A stretch of 7,888 nucleotides of DNA from DSAR01 sp034437315 (GCA_034437315.1 DAOTUC010000140.1:1-7888), one strand, 5' to 3'; shown: positions 1-5,832, numbered from the stretch's first letter. The notes: generated from the letters alone by a model not told the origin. Numbers and translations are program-made.

Positions 1-1
1 G

Positions 2-1519
2 ATGTCTAAGAAGAAAAAAGAAGCACGCGAGCGAATGAAAAATGGAAATGGACAGGACGGCAAGGATGGAAAAGACGATGGGGCTGAGCCGCTCAAGCCT
101 GTGCCGGAGGAGATTATCTCGGAGACCCATCATACGGTTCTGATCGACGGGCGGGAAATCGCCTACACGGCGACGGCCGGGACGATGATCCTCAAGGAGG
201 AGGACGAGGAAAGCGGCGAGAAGCCCAAGGCCTCGGTCTTTTTCATCGCCTACACCAAAGACGAGGTGGGCGATTTGGGCGAGCGCCCGATCACGTTCTC
301 CTTCAACGGCGGGCCGGGGTCGTCGTCGGTCTGGCTCCACCTGGGGATCCTGGGGCCGCGCCGCGTGCAGATGGGCGACGTGGGCGACCTGCGACCGCCG
401 CCCTATCGGCTGGTCAACAACGAGTGCTCATTGCTTGACGAGACTGACCTGGTCTTCATCGACCCGGTCAGCACCGGTTACAGTCGGCCGACGCCGGGCG
501 AAGAGGCGGAGCAATTTCACGGCATTGAGAAAGACGTCGAATCGGTGGGCGAGTTCATCCGGCTCTACACGACCCGCTTCACCCGCTGGTCGTCGCCCAA
601 GTTCCTGATCGGCGAGAGCTACGGCACCACGCGGGCGGCGGGACTTTCTGGTTTTTTGCAGGGGCGGCACGGGATGTATCTGAATGGCGTGATGCTCATC
701 TCGTCGATTCTCAATTTTCAGAGCGCGCGGTTCGTGCCCGGCAACGATCTGCCCTATATCTTGTTCCTGCCGACCTATACGGCGACCGCCTGGTATCACC
801 AACGTCTGCCGGATGATCTCCAGGCTGACTTGCACGCAACCTTAGCGGAGGTGAAGGCCTTTGCGCTGGAGGAGTACACGCTGGCGCTGATGAAGGGGGC
901 CGCGCTGCCCGACGACGAGCGACGTCAGATTGTGCAGCAGCTGGCCCGGTACACGAGCCTTTCGGAGGCTTACATCGAGCGGACCAACCTGCGGATCAAC
1001 ATCTATCGCTTCGTCAAGGAGCTTTTGCGAGATCAGCGGCGCACGGTGGGCCGGCTGGACGCTCGTTTCACCGGGATCGACCGCGACGCCGCCGGCGAGC
1101 ATTTCGACTTCGATCCCAGCTACGCCGCCATCCAGGGGCCGTACACGGCGATGCTGAACGATTACGTGCGTCGGGATCTGGCTTTCGAGAACGACCTGCC
1201 GTACGAAATCCTGACCAGTCTCTACGAAAAGTGGGATTACGGCAGGTACAAGAACCAGTACGTCAACGTGGCGGAGACGCTGCGCGAAGCGATGACGCAG
1301 AATCCGTTTCTCAAAGTCTTCGTCGCCAACGGCTATTACGACCTGGCGACGCCCTACCTCGCCACCGAATACACCTTTAACCACCTGGGACTCGATTCCA
1401 GCTTGCGGGAAAATGTCTCAATGGCCTATTATCAGGCCGGGCATATGATGTACGTCCACGAGCCGTCGTTGGTCCAACTCAAGGCGGACCTGGCCCGCTT
1501 CATCCAGTCGGCGATTTAG
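2..1519 (+). CDS. S10 family serine carboxypeptidase-like peptidase
   Basis: A 505-aa protein of the alpha/beta-hydrolase S10 (serine carboxypeptidase) family, expected to remove C-terminal residues from peptides. All landmarks are visible: the oxyanion-hole motif FNGGPGSSS at residues 101-109, the nucleophile Ser206 in GESYG (204-208), Asp447 in NGYYDLATP, and His481 in QAGHMMYVH close to the C-terminus. The middle part (about 250-400) is the variable cap region. The N-terminus is not a signal peptide: it is Lys-rich and then a Gly/Asp/Lys-rich tail (residues 1-30) with no hydrophobic stretch, so the product as read appears cytoplasmic. The ATG sits one base from the window edge, so its ribosome binding site cannot be seen, and an upstream start that would add a leader is possible; Met12 is another candidate. 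The family call is secure, the substrate is unknown, and the exact start is uncertain. Confidence 0.9.
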   Translation: MSKKKKEARERMKNGNGQDGKDGKDDGAEPLKPVPEEIISETHHTVLIDGREIAYTATAGTMILKEEDEESGEKPKASVFFIAYTKDEVGDLGERPITFSFNGGPGSSSVWLHLGILGPRRVQMGDVGDLRPPPYRLVNNECSLLDETDLVFIDPVSTGYSRPTPGEEAEQFHGIEKDVESVGEFIRLYTTRFTRWSSPKFLIGESYGTTRAAGLSGFLQGRHGMYLNGVMLISSILNFQSARFVPGNDLPYILFLPTYTATAWYHQRLPDDLQADLHATLAEVKAFALEEYTLALMKGAALPDDERRQIVQQLARYTSLSEAYIERTNLRINIYRFVKELLRDQRRTVGRLDARFTGIDRDAAGEHFDFDPSYAAIQGPYTAMLNDYVRRDLAFENDLPYEILTSLYEKWDYGRYKNQYVNVAETLREAMTQNPFLKVFVANGYYDLATPYLATEYTFNHLGLDSSLRENVSMAYYQAGHMMYVHEPSLVQLKADLARFIQSAI

Positions 1520-1553
1520 GGTTCAAATAATAATTGGCTACGATCATCGCAAA

Positions 1554-1566
1554 CGCCCCGAGGGCG
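1554..1566 (+). terminator. GC hairpin after the peptidase gene, weak terminator candidate
   Basis: CGCCC (1554-1558) pairs with GGGCG (1562-1566) around a CGA loop, 35 bases after the peptidase stop. No T-tract follows, so it is at best a weak or factor-dependent transcript end. Confidence 0.3.
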
Positions 1567-1623
1567 GGGCCTGGAGCATACAGCGGGGGAAGTTTTACGG
1601 CTCCTTTCCTTAGACGCAATACC

Positions 1624-1742
1624 CGTGAATGAATGTCGACTCAATCATCTTATGGGTAGTAGGCCAACCCCCGTTGGCCGTTTCTGTGCCAAAATCGCCC
1701 AACAGGGGTTGGGCTCCTACCCAGGAATATATTTCATTCACG
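1624..1742. repeat. Nested palindromic intergenic element with two cross-complementary hairpins
   Basis: The outer arms CGTGAATGAA (1624-1633) and TTCATTCACG (1733-1742) are a perfect 10-bp inverted repeat. Inside are two perfect 7-bp hairpins: GGCCAAC/GTTGGCC (1662-1679, CCCC loop) and GCCCAAC/GTTGGGC (1697-1714, AGGG loop). The two hairpins also lie within a longer 18-bp inverted repeat, 1654-1671 against 1705-1722, with two mismatches. The structure can therefore fold as two hairpins or as one long arm, as REP/BIME or MITE-like elements do. I see no direct repeat flanking it, and no protein is encoded. Whether it is repeated elsewhere in the genome cannot be seen here. Confidence 0.6.
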
Positions 1743-1771
1743 TTCCAAGGGGACATTTTCTCGCATAGGCC

Positions 1772-1788
1772 GCCCTCGGGACGAGGGC
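1772..1788. repeat. Perfect 7-bp hairpin in intergenic region
   Basis: GCCCTCG (1772-1778) and CGAGGGC (1782-1788) form a perfect stem with a GGA loop, between the two larger palindromic elements. No T-run follows on either strand, so it is not a typical intrinsic terminator. Confidence 0.5.
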
Positions 1789-1807
1789 TGAGAGCAGTTG
1801 CTCACTC

Positions 1808-1959
1808 TATCAAACGGGTGTGTTTCAATGCTTTGAGTGCTGTTTGTAGTGCGGGCGCTGGGTAGCGGCGCTGGATAGCGGCTTCAGCGCGCTTTTACGG
1901 CGATAAATCGCCTACTACAAACTTGGCCCCAAATGAAATGAAACACACCCATATCAAAC
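1808..1959. mobile_element. MITE-like element with terminal inverted repeats and flanking direct repeat
   Basis: The termini GGGTGTGTTTCA (1816-1827) and TGAAACACACCC (1939-1950) are a perfect 12-bp inverted repeat. They are flanked by the direct repeat TATCAAAC at 1808-1815 and 1952-1959, which looks like a 7-8 bp target-site duplication; the element proper is about 135-137 bp. Inside is a second 9-bp inverted repeat, GTTTGTAGT (1842-1850) with ACTACAAAC (1914-1922), plus GCGCTG/CAGCGC (1868-1873, 1885-1890) and the hairpin GGCGA/TCGCC (1899-1912). There is no coding capacity, so mobilisation would need a transposase in trans. The parent insertion-sequence family cannot be named from this alone. 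Confidence 0.65.
1854..1879. repeat. Tandem 13-bp direct repeat, two copies
   Basis: GGCGCTGGGTAGC (1854-1866) is followed directly by GGCGCTGGATAGC (1867-1879), with one mismatch, and then by a further GGC. It lies inside the MITE-like element and could vary in copy number. Confidence 0.6.
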
Positions 1960-2012
1960 TGATACTCCGCGACTCGTTCCGCAAGCACGAAAGCCCAAGC
2001 CAGTCCTCGCCC

Positions 2013-2029
2013 GCCCGCTAAAGCCGGGC
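2013..2029 (-). terminator. GC hairpin downstream of the kinase gene, weak candidate
   Basis: GCCCG (2013-2017) pairs with CGGGC (2025-2029) around a 7-nt loop, 37 nt beyond the stop of the minus-strand kinase gene. No T-tract follows on the minus strand, so it is only a possible transcript end. The rest of 1960-2065 shows nothing else I can support. Confidence 0.25.
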
Positions 2030-2065
2030 CGCTCGGCCTTTTCACCGCCCGAAAGCACGAGGCGA

Positions 2066-3406
2066 TCAATAATCGTAGCAACTGCCGCCGATGAATTCCC
2101 GAAGGAGCGAATCGGGCGGGATGGGAGAATCGTCTTCGACGACGGTGATGGCTTGGAGCAGGTGATAGACGCGCTCGGCGCGGGTGAAAGCGTCGGTTCG
2201 CAGGGGGTCGTCCTCGTACATCTCGACCCACTTTTCAAAATGGGAGAATAACCGGCCCTTCATCACCGGGAGTTCGTAGGGCAGGCCGCTGTTGACGACG
2301 TAATCGGCGGCGTTGGCGTAGGGAATGATGTTGCGCAGTTCGCTGGCTCGCACGTAATGCCAATGCTCCAGCGTTCGCTGGCGGTCGTAAGCCCGGTGAG
2401 TGGCGTCCCGCTCCATCCGCCGCATCAGCCGCAGGTCGGTCCAGCGGACGTATCGCCCGCTGGGACCTTTCAATTGCAACAGCGGCTCAATGTAAAGCTT
2501 GAACTTCCGTTCATCGTCGATCCCCTCGGTCATCGGCGGGTAAAGGCCGTGCAGGCTGTCGATGAGGATGATGTCGTTGTGGCCAATGCGCATCGGGGTT
2601 TGTCCATCGTGGCGCCGGCCGGTCTTGAAATCGTAGAACGGAATCATAACCTCCTCTCCCGCTATCAAGCGCGCCAGGTGCTCGTTGATCAGCGCCAGGT
2701 CGAGCGCCTGGGGGGTCTCGAAATCGTAATCGCCGAACTCATCCTTTGGATGGAGCGCCAGATCGAAGAAATAATTGTCCACCATGAGCGGCGACAGGCT
2801 CAACGCCATCTTGTTCAGTAGGTGACTGAGTTTGACCGTCGTCGTGGTCTTGCCGGAGGAGGACGGCCCGGCGATGATGACAATCTTGACCAGATCGCGG
2901 CGCTCGCGGATGATCTCGGAGGCGGTGGTGATGTCCTCGTTGTAGGCCCGATCGCTCTCGCGCACGATTTGCGGAAATTCCCCGCGCGCGATGCGGGCGT
3001 TCAACGCCTGGCAGGTGTGCAAGCCGTGCTCGACCGTCCAATCAAGCACTTCCCACAGCTTGCGCCAGGGAATATTCTCCGAGGGGTGAGCTGAGCGTGC
3101 GGCCCGCTCCTGGCGACGCCGCGCCCGCTCATTTCGGTAGAGGATGTAGGCTTTGGCCGTCTTGGCATGCCCATTCTCGATGAGCACCTTTTCGACGACG
3201 TCCTGGATCTCCTCAATGGTAGGGATGTGGCCTGGGGGCGTCGTCTCCTCCAACACCTCCACGACCTGATCGGACAGTCTTTCAGCGGTGGCGCGATCTC
3301 GCCCGCCCACGGCGACCGCGGCGCGATAGATGGCGTTGGTGATCCGATCTTGATTAAAGGGCACGATGGCCCCGGTGCGTTTGACGACCTGCTTAAGCTT
3401 GGTCAT
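2066..3406 (-). CDS. ATP-cone domain fused to uridine kinase/phosphoribulokinase-type P-loop kinase
   Basis: A 446-aa cytoplasmic protein with two domains. Residues about 3-95 match an ATP-cone, the nucleotide-sensing module of ribonucleotide reductases and NrdR: VVKRTGAIVPFNQDRI at the start, then IPTIEEIQDVVEKVL and AYILYRNERARRR. Residues about 172-430 form a uridine kinase/phosphoribulokinase-type kinase: Walker A GPSSSGKT at 180-187, DNYFFDL and DYDFETPQALD (210-236), PFYDFKTGRR (256-265), a Walker B-like strand IILIDSLHGLYP (279-290), and an R-rich RLMRRMERD lid motif (326-334). The likely role is phosphorylation of a nucleoside or related alcohol, with activity tuned by bound (d)ATP; the substrate is inferred. 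I chose ATG 3406 because GGAGAGGAG (3411-3419) lies just upstream; an in-frame ATG at 3424 lacks this. The gene diverges from the chelatase gene. Confidence 0.85.
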   Translation of the reverse strand: MTKLKQVVKRTGAIVPFNQDRITNAIYRAAVAVGGRDRATAERLSDQVVEVLEETTPPGHIPTIEEIQDVVEKVLIENGHAKTAKAYILYRNERARRRQERAARSAHPSENIPWRKLWEVLDWTVEHGLHTCQALNARIARGEFPQIVRESDRAYNEDITTASEIIRERRDLVKIVIIAGPSSSGKTTTTVKLSHLLNKMALSLSPLMVDNYFFDLALHPKDEFGDYDFETPQALDLALINEHLARLIAGEEVMIPFYDFKTGRRHDGQTPMRIGHNDIILIDSLHGLYPPMTEGIDDERKFKLYIEPLLQLKGPSGRYVRWTDLRLMRRMERDATHRAYDRQRTLEHWHYVRASELRNIIPYANAADYVVNSGLPYELPVMKGRLFSHFEKWVEMYEDDPLRTDAFTRAERVYHLLQAITVVEDDSPIPPDSLLREFIGGSCYDY

Positions 3407-3410
3407 AATT

Positions 3411-3419
3411 CTCCTCTCC
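3411..3419 (-). promoter_or_regulatory. Ribosome binding site of the ATP-cone kinase
   Basis: On the minus strand GGAGAGGAG is followed by AATT and then ATG at 3406. This fixes the start six codons downstream of another in-frame ATG at 3424. Confidence 0.75.
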
Positions 3420-3456
3420 CCCATTTCATCATTTCGTAGCAGTCATTTGTTCAGCG

Positions 3457-3491
3457 CGGACCACAGTCCGGCGAGAGCAAGCTGAGTGCTC
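3457..3491 (-). promoter_or_regulatory. Two small hairpins in the kinase 5' leader
   Basis: CGGAC/GTCCG (3457-3461, 3466-3470; CACA loop) and GAGCA/TGCTC (stem ends within 3475-3491) lie between the predicted minus-strand promoter and the kinase start, in a leader of about 100 nt. They could be regulatory, but they match no riboswitch class that I recognise. Confidence 0.25.
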
Positions 3492-3513
3492 ACACTTCGT
3501 CTCCCGTGTTGCT

Positions 3514-3543
3514 ATTGTATCACAAGCTGGCGCGGGGCGTCAA
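3514..3543 (-). promoter_or_regulatory. Sigma70-like promoter for the ATP-cone kinase
   Basis: On the minus strand a -35 TTGACG (3543-3538) and a -10 TACAAT (3519-3514) are separated by 18 bp. Transcription would start near 3507, giving a leader of about 100 nt. The region is a local AT-rich dip, consistent with a promoter. Confidence 0.55.
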
Positions 3544-3570
3544 GATGGATGACGGGCCAGGAGCGCGCTA

Positions 3571-3598
3571 TTGTTTTCCCTGCTGATTGCGGTATAAT
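3571..3598 (+). promoter_or_regulatory. Sigma70-like promoter for the chelatase gene
   Basis: A -35 TTGTTT (3571-3576) and a perfect -10 TATAAT (3593-3598) are separated by 16 bp. The expected transcription start is near 3605, only about 10 nt before the start codon, so the leader would be very short and begin at the ribosome binding site. Confidence 0.65.
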
Positions 3599-3605
3599 AG
3601 GCCGC

Positions 3606-3609
3606 GAGG
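3606..3609 (+). promoter_or_regulatory. Ribosome binding site of the chelatase gene
   Basis: GAGG lies 6 nt upstream of ATG 3616 and supports that start. It falls at the predicted 5' end of the mRNA. Confidence 0.6.
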
Positions 3610-3615
3610 TAAAAT

Positions 3616-4722
3616 ATGACAAACATCTTTCCTTTTACAGCGATTGTTGGACAAGAGCCGATGAGGCGAGCGCTCGTCTTGAACGCCATCTATCCCCAGA
3701 TCGGCGGTGTGCTCATCCGGGGGGAGCGCGGCACGGCGAAATCGACTGCCGCCCGGGCGTTGGCGGCCCTCCTGCCGGAGATCGAGGTGGTCGCCAATTG
3801 CCGCTTCGGTTGCGACCCCGACCATCCCGCTGCCTGGTGCACCGAATGCGTCGAGCGGGCCGAGGAAAACGGCCCGTTACCCCGCCTCGTCCGGCAGACC
3901 CAGTTCGTGGACCTGCCCGTCAGCGCGACCGAGGATCGCGTCGTCGGCACGTTGGACATCGAGCGGGCCATCCAGGAGGGGCGACGTCACTTCGATCCCG
4001 GCGTGCTCGCTGCGGCCAATCGAGGTGTGTTGTACGTGGATGAGGTCAATTTGCTGGACGATCACGTGGTGGACCTGCTGCTCGACGCCGCCGCGATGGG
4101 CGTCAACATCGTGGAGCGGGAGGGTATCTCCTTCAGCCATCCCGCCCGTTTTATCCTCATCGGCACGATGAACCCGGAGGAGGGCGACCTGCGGCCCCAA
4201 CTCCTGGACCGTTTCGCGCTCTGCGTGGACATCCAGGGCATCCACGAGCCCCTGGCCCGCGTGACCATTATGGAACGCAACCTGGCTTGCGAGGCCGATC
4301 CTGAAGATTTCTACGCCGAGTGGCTCCCCAAGGAACAGGCGCTCTCGGAGGAGATCGCGCGAGCGCGTGAACTGCTGCCCCAGGTCGCGTACAATCCATC
4401 GGATCTGACGACCATCGCCACGCTGATGGCCGAGTTGGGCGTCGATGGTCACCGGGCCGATCTGGTGGTGCTCAAGGCCGCCCGCGCTCAGGCCGCTTTC
4501 CAGGGGCGCACCCATCTGACCGACCGCGACATTCTCCTGGCGGCCGAACTGGCGTTGCCCCATCGACTGAAGCGCCATCCACTCCAGGATACGGAGGTCA
4601 CGCTGGGCGATCTGACCGAGCGGCTGGACGAGGCCCGGGCGCAAAGCCCCGGCGACGTCGAGCCCCAGCCGGTTACGGAGCAGGACGAAAACGTGGAGAT
4701 AGCCGGTAAAAAAAAAGCGTAG
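3616..4722 (+). CDS. chlD: Mg/Co-chelatase AAA+ ATPase part (ChlI/CobS-like), 5' part of frameshifted chlD-type gene
   Basis: If read without a frame change this gives a 368-aa AAA+ ATPase of the chelatase subunit I type, which drives metal insertion into a tetrapyrrole (Mg into protoporphyrin or Co in the cobalamin pathway). Visible motifs: Walker A GERGTAKST (36-44), Walker B YVDEVNLL (140-147), sensor-1 region IGTMNPEEGDLRPQ (182-195) and an arginine-finger-type LLDRF (196-200). A four-cysteine insert follows the first strand: Cys62, Cys66, Cys75 and Cys78, which could bind a metal. The C-terminal lid (about 230-330) ends in an acidic, Pro/Gln-rich linker, then GKKKA and TAG. Start: ATG 3616 with GAGG upstream. 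Relatives are usually one protein of about 650-700 aa with a C-terminal VWA domain; here the VWA domain lies in the -1 frame directly after an A9 run. The small-subunit form may be a real product. Confidence 0.9.
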   Translation: MTNIFPFTAIVGQEPMRRALVLNAIYPQIGGVLIRGERGTAKSTAARALAALLPEIEVVANCRFGCDPDHPAAWCTECVERAEENGPLPRLVRQTQFVDLPVSATEDRVVGTLDIERAIQEGRRHFDPGVLAAANRGVLYVDEVNLLDDHVVDLLLDAAAMGVNIVEREGISFSHPARFILIGTMNPEEGDLRPQLLDRFALCVDIQGIHEPLARVTIMERNLACEADPEDFYAEWLPKEQALSEEIARARELLPQVAYNPSDLTTIATLMAELGVDGHRADLVVLKAARAQAAFQGRTHLTDRDILLAAELALPHRLKRHPLQDTEVTLGDLTERLDEARAQSPGDVEPQPVTEQDENVEIAGKKKA

Positions 4723-4755
4723 CCGGGGAAATTGGCGAGGAGGACTCCGCCCCCG
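4695..4755 (+). promoter_or_regulatory. Putative programmed -1 ribosomal frameshift site
   Basis: The codons GGT AAA AAA AAA GCG TAG hold nine consecutive A residues (4708-4716). Slipping back one base on A_AAA_AAA (4710-4716) continues as AGC GTA GCC in the VWA frame. A Shine-Dalgarno-like GGAG (4695-4698) ends 11 nt before that heptamer, and the zero-frame stop comes one codon after it. A stem-loop can start 7 nt downstream: CGGGG (4724-4728) with CCCCG (4751-4755), plus GCG/CGC (4735-4737, 4748-4750) inside. An alternative stem is GGCGAG (4734-4739) with CTCGCC (4757-4762). These are the usual parts of bacterial -1 frameshift signals such as dnaX, and such frameshifting is reported for chlD-type genes. 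RNA polymerase slippage adding one A, or a missed A in the assembly, would give the same fused protein. Confidence 0.7.
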
Positions 4756-5696
4756 ACTCGCCTGATGCCGCGAGCCAGCCAGCGCTCCAACCTATTCCCC
4801 AGTGGCCCTCGGAGGGGCAATGGTGGGAGGGCGGCGAGACGGTCTCCGTCGGCGAGCGTTTCGCCCCCCGGCGATTGGATACGCCGCTGGATCGCCTGAC
4901 CCGCTCGACCGGCGGCCGGCGCAGCCAGACGCGCACGGATCGCAAACGGGGGCGCTACATCCAATCCCGCCCCTCTCCCAACGACCCTTCGGACCTGGCC
5001 TTCGACGCCACCCTGCGCGCGGCGGCCCCCTTCCAGAAGAAGCGACTTCAACAACAAAAGAAAGGCCGCGAAGCGGGCCGGCCGGCCCTGGCCCTCCGTC
5101 CCGGGGACTATCAGCGCAAAGTCCGCGTGCGCCGGGCCGCCAACCTGGTACTCTTCGTCGTCGATGCCTCCTGGTCGATGGCGGTGGCCGAGCGGATGCA
5201 AGCGACGAAAGGGGCGGTGCTCTCATTGCTGACCGACGCCTACCAGCAGCGGGACCGCGTGGGCCTGGTCGTCTTTCAGAAGAACGCCGCCCGCGTCGTG
5301 CTCCCGCCCACCAATAGCGTCGAGCTGGCCCGCCGGGCGTTGCGAGACATTCCTGTCGGCGGCAAGACGCCGCTCTCGGCCGGGTTGCAGGCCGCCTACG
5401 AGGTCATCCATCAAGAACTGCGCCAGCATCCGGAGATCATGCCGCTGATGGTCCTGCTCACTGATGGGGCCGGCAACGTCTCCATGGTCGATCTGCCGCC
5501 TCAGGAGGAGGCTTACCGGATCGCGGAGATGTTCCCCCAACGGGACATCCGCTCGTTGGTGATCAATATGGAACACCAGGCCTTCGACCAGGGGTTGGCG
5601 CAGAAGTTGGCCGATCGCCTGGAGGGGCCTTGTTACACGCTGGACGAGTTGAAGGCCGAATCGCTCCTGCGGACGGTGCGGGAAGAGATGGGATAG
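4716..5696 (+). CDS. chlD: Chelatase linker and VWA domain (ChlD/CobT-like), 3' part of frameshifted chlD-type gene
   Basis: After a -1 shift in the A9 run, reading continues open for 326 residues, giving a 693-aa AAA+-VWA fusion in total (fusion numbering used here). Residues 368-420 are an acidic, Pro-rich linker; 421-470 hold the basic RRSQTRTDRKRGRY segment typical of the family, then the VWA domain. The metal-ion-dependent adhesion site is complete: Asp517-Ser519-Ser521 in DASWS, Thr585 in GGKTPLS and Asp617 in LLTDG. Such a medium subunit docks on the AAA+ ring and couples it to the large catalytic subunit. The first canonical start codon in this frame is TTG 4875, which has no ribosome binding site and would cut off the linker, and a TAA in this frame lies at 4707-4709. 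Independent translation is therefore unlikely. No large subunit (ChlH/CobN) is in the window. Confidence 0.85.
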   Translation, partial: SVAGEIGEEDSAPDSPDAASQPALQPIPQWPSEGQWWEGGETVSVGERFAPRRLDTPLDRLTRSTGGRRSQTRTDRKRGRYIQSRPSPNDPSDLAFDATLRAAAPFQKKRLQQQKKGREAGRPALALRPGDYQRKVRVRRAANLVLFVVDASWSMAVAERMQATKGAVLSLLTDAYQQRDRVGLVVFQKNAARVVLPPTNSVELARRALRDIPVGGKTPLSAGLQAAYEVIHQELRQHPEIMPLMVLLTDGAGNVSMVDLPPQEEAYRIAEMFPQRDIRSLVINMEHQAFDQGLAQKLADRLEGPCYTLDELKAESLLRTVREEMG

Positions 5697-5728
5697 GCGC
5701 GAGTGCGTCGAATAATGGTTTAGCAAAG

Positions 5729-5760
5729 AAACTGGACTTCTAAGGAAGTCCGGTTTTCGT
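5729..5760. terminator. Rho-independent terminator, probably bidirectional
   Basis: AAACTGGACTTC (5729-5740) pairs with GAAGTCCGGTTT (5745-5756) around a TAAG loop, with one G-U pair, and is followed by TTCGTT. It ends the chelatase transcript 33 nt after its stop. On the minus strand the same stem is followed by TTTCTTTGC, so it can also end the converging methyltransferase/nuclease transcript. Confidence 0.85.
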
Positions 5761-5832
5761 TATGGACGCTTGTTCGATCTAGGGATCGTGTGAAGATTTG
5801 GTTAAGGTTTTTTTGTGAAAAATCGGGGTAAA

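Noticed and set aside
842..1384. Long antisense frame within the peptidase gene
   Set aside because: It mirrors the codon pattern of the S10 gene, which has all its catalytic motifs; shadow frame.
1629..1865. Small plus-strand open frame of 78 codons
   Set aside because: It is made entirely of the palindromic elements, has no ribosome binding site and does not look like a protein.
1520..2065. CRISPR array or tRNA in the repeat-rich gap
   Set aside because: No regularly spaced identical repeats and no cloverleaf with a T-loop GTTCGA-type motif; the repeats are inverted, not direct arrays.
1884..2231. Minus-strand open frames overlapping the kinase 3' end
   Set aside because: Arg/Pro-rich translations antisense-like to repeats and out of frame with the kinase; shadows of high GC.
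3407..3424. Upstream ATG at 3424 as the kinase start
   Set aside because: The strong GGAGAGGAG site lies between it and the ATG at 3406, and the ATP-cone begins right after 3406.
3877..4644. 255-codon antisense frame within the chelatase gene
   Set aside because: Opposite a clearly coding AAA+ domain; its His/Gln/Gly-rich translation matches no family.
4738..4767. AGGAGG at 4738-4743 as a ribosome binding site for a VWA start
   Set aside because: The only nearby ATG (4765) is in the wrong frame, and no start codon in the VWA frame lies at a usable distance.
4488..5226. Antisense frames across the chelatase linker
   Set aside because: Arg/Pro/Gly-rich translations opposite the conserved linker and VWA domain; GC-driven.
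4875..5696. Independent VWA gene starting at TTG 4875
   Set aside because: No ribosome binding site precedes the TTG, and the conserved linker is already in frame upstream of it back to the A9 run. A read-through fusion explains the sequence better.
5775..5788. CGATC/GATCG hairpin as a terminator for the minus-strand genes
   Set aside because: Only 5 bp with no T-tract on the minus strand; the stem at 5729-5756 is far stronger.
5808..5814. T7 run as a plus-strand terminator tail
   Set aside because: It lies about 20 nt after the nearest hairpin, too far for an intrinsic terminator.
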